In this document: positions 58,774 through 64,000 of the stretch, piece by piece
Position numbering within the stretch: position 1 is the first letter of the stretch
Layout: every line of letters starts with the position of its first letter
Assembly: GCF_008831285.2 (NCBI RefSeq)
Contig: NC_045147.1
Location: forward strand, 24,018,981 to 24,082,980
Direction: 5' to 3'
From: Nymphaea colorata
Taxonomy: Eukaryota; Streptophyta; Magnoliopsida; Nymphaeales; Nymphaeaceae
DNA: 64,000 nucleotides
Program-made: the position numbers and the translations under genes
Notes under the pieces: model-generated
Told to the model about the DNA's origin: nothing
The model's database searches: none
The model's input: the letters and a program-made list of their open reading frames with translations, nothing else

Positions 58774-58851
58774 GGCAACTGCGTTGCCTACACTCTAAAC
58801 CCCGAAACTTTTTGTCGGGACAATTTGTTCCTGCCGAACCCCCGCGGGGGG
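58774..58851. repeat. Cluster of short GC-rich inverted repeats
   Basis: Four potential hairpins in 78 bp: ggcaac-tgc-gttgcc (58774-58788), cccga...tcggg (58801-58819), gttc...gaac (58827-58839), and the perfect 12-bp palindrome CCCCCGCGGGGG (58839-58850). The flanks are AT-rich. It could be a rolling-circle (Helitron-like) terminus or another element end, but no terminal CTRR was seen. Confidence 0.6.
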
Positions 58852-61800
58852 TGCCCCCTCTACCTTCATTGCTAAAAGATATATTATTGCAAGGTTCATT
58901 ACAACCAAAGCAGCCCTAAGGCCAAAGATGAACTCCTCAATATTTGAAAACAAAAATCCTTAGAATTCATGAGAAGGCAGAACTTTTTCGGTTGGGGAGG
59001 GAGCTTGGTAAAAAGGCAACCCGATCAGAACACTAAAGCCTTCAAGTTTTACATCAGCAAAACTAATGCAGTCAAACTTGGTAGTTTCTTTTTTTTTCAT
59101 TAATGTTCATGAAATTCTTTTTTACTTGCATTGCATTCATAAAAAGGAAGAAAAAAGGAAAGAAAATGAACTTCAAAACCCGTGACGGTTTCTAACAGGG
59201 GACGTATATTGATAATGAGACGTGATTGCAACTTCTGTCTGTTGAGATGGCTAAAAAGTTAGCTGACTTGCTAGAAATTACAGCAGCTTTAAGTCCTTTA
59301 TTGTTAAAAAAGAAAATATAGCCATGAAGCCTATGAGCCCAATCGGGGAGCCGAAAATTAGTTTGTGGCTGATGGATGAGAGGGATTTCGGTGTTATGGC
59401 ATTCAACATGCAATCGTGTGATGCACAAACCACCAGCCAACATATAGCAAACTTTCTTACCTGTCGTTATATCGTGAAATGTAATAATAATAACTAACAT
59501 GCCTTTGTTGATTGACTTTGATATAAGAACCCTTAAATTTGAAAGACTCCAATATGTAATAAACTAAATTATAAGAGGGGACCAATATATACATATAGAA
59601 AAGGGCAAAGGGCAAAGGGCCAATTCGCTACAGAAGATGACACCTAGGTCCACCACCCCGAGTCTACAACCTGAAGAACAGTGTCTTAAAGCAAGGAACC
59701 AAGAAGTTCCTGTACTCTGAAATTAGATTATAGGAAAGTGCATAGATAGGTTGGGGCACCATGGAACTTGTGGCTCACCGAAACCATTATGTAAAAGTAT
59801 AAATTAGACTTCGAAAGCTTTAATTTGTGGGTCCAGTTATATAAGATAGCTCCACGAGACCTTGGTCACTGCTTTATGACCAACTTAAATTTTGTTGAAC
59901 TATACGCTTAGTACCCCATGAAAAAAAATTCTGGCTTGGCTCTCGATTAGAGAGTCCCACATAACAAATGCCTTAATTTTTAGAAAAAACTGAACTGCAT
60001 TCAAGTACTGGAACTTGTGTCGTTTGAATATGGAACTAAAATATCATGTTTTTGTGATTATGAATTCTATTTCAATGTATCTCTCCATCCATCTATCAAA
60101 CTAGAGTTATAATTGCAAAAAATGTTTCCTAAAACAACAAGATGGTGTCCTTAGAACACGTACCATAAAAAAATAATGTTCTTCTTACAGAATATGCTCT
60201 CAAATCTATATGACGAGAACGAGTGGTAATTTTGCTAACAATTTTAATAAAAAAGTAGTGTAAATAGTCGTACTACGAAATACATAAACGCATCCTATAC
60301 TATTACTTTTGTAACATGAGATGTTGTCACTATTCTGCTCATTATTTTGCACTTCATTCAAATTTGTACCTTGCTAAACATATCACGTTACAAAGGAATA
60401 GACAGGAGGTATGAAGGCAGTGGGTGTTTCGAATAGTACATGCAAACAGACCGTCTGGGTTAGTGGGAGTGACAAAAAAGGGAACCAACTGGACGGAATG
60501 TTGCCGGCCGGTTGGTAGACATCTACTCCAATAAGGTAAAAGCCAAACGTACTGCGTGGGGGTCTCAAGCATCCTATCATTCACTCAAATTCTCACAATA
60601 TATCGTCGGTGAGGGGGATTCCTTTAAACTTTTCGACGTCTTTTCACCGCAGTTGCGAAATCTCTGCTACTTGAGGGCTGCATTAGGATACAATCATTCG
60701 TTGATTAATAATATGATCGATGGAGAAATCATGAGAGTTGGACCAACTAATTACCCATTTCACTGCTGCATGACTTCTATTGGTGACATCCATCCATGAA
60801 TTGAATTCCAATTTTTCTTTTAGAACAAGGAGAGAAATGTTTCTTCATTGAAGTTCAGTCATTATAGTGACATTCGCAGGCGAACTGCTGACTGCAGAAA
60901 ATACGAACCGCCTCTCGGTTGGTGCCTTCCATCAATTCAAAGATTCTTTGACCAGACGCTGAGAGTAGTACTGAAGCCAAAAGACAGGTCTGTCCCCTCT
61001 TCAAATATTGCACTTCCACACCAAATATTCAAAAATTTATAAGAGACCCCAATCATCTAGGCCATGACTTTCTTTAATATGCACGAAGCCTAGACAACAT
61101 TCATCATCACCATTAACTCAATTTCTTGAGAGCCCTCAAGGATGGCAAAAGCATACCTATCCAAAAGTGAAAGATACAGAAATCAGGTACTTTTTTGGCG
61201 ACAAGATCATATGGCTACATACATAGGATAGCAATTATCGATGCATCACTGCCGACACTTCTTAAATGGGTACCTTTTGCACCGCTTTGGGGCTTCACCT
61301 CACTGATTTGGTGTTTCTTTTTCCGTAGGCGTCCATTGAAAATATCCCTTTTCCTGCGAGTTTCTGTCTATGTTTTTTCCTTATATCCACGTGAGTTTTC
61401 TTGTACACAAAATGTTTGATGAAATGCCTACTAAAAAGGCCGAAGTAGAAACTAAAAAAAACTGAGGACTCTTTTGTTGGTTCTACTACTGTCGTCGGAT
61501 GTGAATTACTATGTCAATGAATTTTCCCTTTTTTATGTAACTAATGAATGGGATGTGGGATTATTCCTCAGGTGGTGAAGAAGCTTGGTCTACGGGGTCT
61601 GTTTACTCGTGCTCTCCACTGCGCATTGCCATGATGGCAAACATTCACCGATGCTTTTAGGGTTTTTGTACGCCTACGGTTGGTCAATGTGATTTCCTCA
61701 TAGAATTGCCTTTTCCTTTGATGTAATAATTCTCGGTCCTCAACTGTTGATTGTCCTGATCAAACCAATAGTTAGTTCAACTTGTTGAGTTGTGGTGCTA

Positions 61801-62324
61801 ATATTGTAGTTCAATTAAAAATATGTCGTTTTCAATCAACTAGTCTATGATGTGATAAAAGTATAAATCACTGCCTTTTGTTCCAGAGGGGAATGAGCTA
61901 TGAATGCACTTTGCTGTCTTTTTTTACGAATATGGATGTTTAGGGCATGTAGCCGGTCTATAATATTTGGTCTTCTACAAGTTCAACCTGTAACCTTTGT
62001 GTTACTAATCGATCCCTATTTGGTTTTATGGCGGTTCCTAAGAACACTAATATGTTGGTAGTTTTGCAGGTACCATCTAGGAGGAATCTGTCTCTCCTTG
62101 CACCTCTTGGCACCAGAGTCTGAAAATGAGCTAAACTTTATTTATTGTGGTTAATCTTTCCAAAAGAAAGAAAGCAATGTTGATGCCTGAAATTTTGTAT
62201 GGTGGAACTGGCAGAGCATCATTTGTTCAGAGAGTGGCAGATTAATGCTTCAAACTACTTGTTTGTTCATTTTTAATATAAAATGTCTTCTTATTAATAT
62301 TTGCTATCGTTATCATTAACACAG
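58852..62324. other. Intergenic or intronic region, no supported gene
   Basis: AT-rich. A second copy of the ttctggct repeat tail is at 59911-59940. Several acceptor-like sites precede short open segments (60876-60988 ending at cag/gtctgt; near 61571; near 62069). They could be exons of the gene ending at 62474, but I cannot join them in one frame. Confidence 0.4.
59911..59940 (+). repeat. Dispersed-repeat tail
   Basis: ccccatgaaaaaaaattctggct, matching 55691-55730. Confidence 0.4.
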
Positions 62325-62474
62325 GCTAGCAATCAGGTTCGTCATTTTCATGATACTAAGATGGGTCACTTGAGGAAGAAAAAGCGAAGAGGAAGGAACA
62401 AGAAAGGATCTAATTCATGGTTGGAAGCCTGCAATGGGGGATTTCAGGCTCATGCATTCAAGGAGAGATTCTGA
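62325..62474 (+). CDS. Possible terminal exon of an unrecognised gene, basic tail
   Basis: A 150-nt open segment starts directly after an acceptor (cattaacacag) and ends in TGA. It encodes 49 residues: ASNQVRHFHDTKMGHLRKKK, then RRGRNKKGSNSW, and an ending with FQAHAFKERF. The RKKKRRGRNKKG stretch could be a nuclear localisation or RNA-binding tail. Upstream exons are not identified, so neither frame nor gene identity is confirmed. It may be chance. Confidence 0.3.
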   Translation, partial: ASNQVRHFHDTKMGHLRKKKRRGRNKKGSNSWLEACNGGFQAHAFKERF

Positions 62475-63574
62475 TCTTCCTATGTGTGCTTCTCATATTC
62501 ACTGTTGATGTCTTTAAATATCAGTAGATTATATCAATGTAATAGAGGTAACCATCAGGTTTACAGAAGTATCCTTTCAAAAAAGGAAGAGAAAGCTTCA
62601 GCCCCTCAACTTGCCTGTCATAAATTAATAAATAATTCCCACGAATCGAGAAACATTGGGAATTCTTAAGCATTGGAACTCTTTATGCCGACGGTTTACA
62701 AACAAAGTATCCTCGTAATCAAACAACTGATAAAATGCACAGACGGAACAAAGCAAACTAAAACGCTTGGAACAGACCGCATATACGGAATTAAAAATAA
62801 ACAATAGACTGGACAGACAAAGGTGCTCAAAATGACGGACAAAAGGGACTTTCATGTTTTGTTATTAAAACCATCAAACATTAGACAAAGAACACCACTG
62901 GCGAATATGGTATAGTGGATAGAATGTCTTGCACGTTCTGTCCAGCAAAACAGTTATCAAACGATCTCTTAAAACCAGAGGGGATGCCTAGGCGGTAGCC
63001 TGACCCCAGCTAAGTGGGAAAAAAAATTACATTAACAAAATTATAAATTTTTAGTTGTATCATGTATTTTTTGGATTTGAATTTAATTTGTTCCTATTCG
63101 GATAAGTTTGTTGAACTGTTTGGCTTGCCTTTGAAAAAAATCCTCCTCTTCTTAAGATAAATTTATTTGTGTTTGTTTCAAAGATTGGCAAGATTTGTAA
63201 AAAATAATGGAAAATAATATTATATGAATCCATCCCTGTTTTCAGTGCAAGTAGAGTAGATCGAACAGTAAGTTATCGTTTCCATCGCTAAAACAACCCC
63301 CAAGTGGCCTGTTTGGAAAAATATGTGAAATAATTAACCTGCCGTTACTGTTCCCAAACCACTCGTTCGTAAAATAGGAGTCTAGTAACAATATTGCATT
63401 CTTTGAAACGCAAGGCTCAATAAGTGCGCCCCGATTTTTGGCATCACATATTGGCTACTAATGTTCCTGATATCAAACGGCGTTCGAGGTGGCGTTCCAG
63501 CGGTCAAAACGGACATACCGTTCCAAAAACCTTGAGCCGAAACAAACGTGTGACGCAGAACAGGTGGAATGGGT
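62475..63574. other. Intergenic and promoter region
   Basis: AT-rich to about 63450, then GC-rich with many gttcc/ggaac words. No coding frame. At 62981-62998 is the word gggatgcctaggcggtag, nearly shared with 19935-19952. Confidence 0.5.
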
Positions 63575-63582
63575 TATAAATA
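63575..63582 (+). promoter_or_regulatory. TATA box of a gene starting at the right edge
   Basis: TATAAATA within gggttataaatacc, a strong TATA context. It is followed by a CT-rich leader and a splice donor, so transcription probably runs rightward. Confidence 0.6.
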
Positions 63583-63599
63583 CCTGCCCTCCCCTGTTC

Positions 63600-63869
63600 C
63601 ACACTGTTCCCCCCTTACCCTCGGAACAGGTGTGGACGGAACGCTCGACGCCTGCTCCTCCCTCTCGACCTTCCCCCTCCTCTCCCTCTCTCGATCTCTC
63701 CCCTTCCTTCTGGGTCTCTTGCTTTTCGCCTCTCGACCTCTGGTGTCTTCTTCCCCTCTCGACCTCTTCTATCTTCTTCCATCTCGACCTCAAGTTCCTG
63801 TGCTTCGGTTTCCTCTAGTCCGGCTCCTGCAAAATCGGATCAATTCCGGAACCCTCCGGCGGTCACCAG
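63600..63869 (+). other. Probable 5' UTR exon of a gene beyond the window
   Basis: CT-rich leader with about five copies of ctctcgacctc-like words (63660-63792), ending at a donor (caccag/gtgagg, exon end 63869). The open frame over 63489-63818 starts upstream of the TATA box, so it is not a credible CDS. The start codon is probably past 64000. Confidence 0.4.
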
Positions 63870-64000
63870 GTGAGGTACGCCTGAATATCTCTCTCTGTCT
63901 CCGGCGGTCACTAGTTCAGTACGTGTTCTCTCGCGTTCGATTGCTGTATGCATTTGGATTTTGGGTTTTTATTATTTGGCCGTTTTTTATTTGGGCGTTT

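Noticed and set aside
1-64000. tRNA, rRNA, CRISPR array, organelle insertions or known miRNA precursors
   Set aside because: I scanned by eye for tRNA arms, rDNA words, regularly spaced repeats and several common plant miRNA sequences and saw none. A tRNAscan or miRBase search would be decisive.

Overview
The window is nuclear DNA from a flowering plant. It has spliced genes with GT-AG introns, plant-specific families (a farnesylated heavy-metal protein, an LLM-type B-GATA factor, an extensin-like GPI protein), many CT/GA and AT microsatellites, and an LTR retrotransposon primed by initiator-Met tRNA. Nothing in it fixes the clade. Gene density is low: five complete gene models, one gene tail, two or three uncertain terminal exons and one retrotransposon. 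Most of the rest is AT-rich intergenic sequence with decayed repeats.

Layout. 1-2107 is upstream sequence, probably intron, of a PRP38-like splicing-factor gene whose last exon (2108-2603, +) encodes an Arg/Asp-rich tail. 3773-5045 (-) is a three-exon HIPP (heavy-metal-associated isoprenylated plant protein). 5.1-12.1 kb is intergenic with degenerate GC-rich repeats and one tandem duplication. 12486-18681 (+) is a ten-exon importin-alpha gene with a 3.4-kb seventh intron. 21143-21786 (-) is a short B-GATA transcription factor with an N-terminal DLNE motif and a C-terminal LLM motif. 22-30 kb is intergenic. 30132-30692 (-) is a secreted proline-rich, probably GPI-anchored wall protein. 31-43.9 kb is gene-poor. 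44093-44530 (+) is a GC-rich single-exon gene for a basic plant protein of unknown function.

46713-49570 is the most unusual item. It is a complete, apparently young 2.86-kb LTR retrotransposon with 420-bp LTRs that look identical, a CCAAC target-site duplication, a primer-binding site and a purine tract. It carries one uninterrupted 628-residue ORF that runs Gag, zinc knuckle, aspartic protease and then directly a chromodomain-like segment. Reverse transcriptase, RNase H and the integrase core are absent. This is a non-autonomous, Gag-only type of element (TR-GAG-like) that has kept or acquired a chromodomain.

49.6-64 kb is mostly intergenic. It holds the possible last two exons of an unrecognised gene (53981-54385), another possible terminal exon (62325-62474), a cluster of small GC-rich inverted repeats (58774-58851), and at the right edge a TATA box with a CT-rich leader that probably starts a gene lying beyond the window.

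The genes do not form a pathway. They are unlinked housekeeping, regulatory and cell-wall genes separated by repeat-rich DNA. Exon boundaries were set by reading splice sites and frame continuity by eye, without transcript data.
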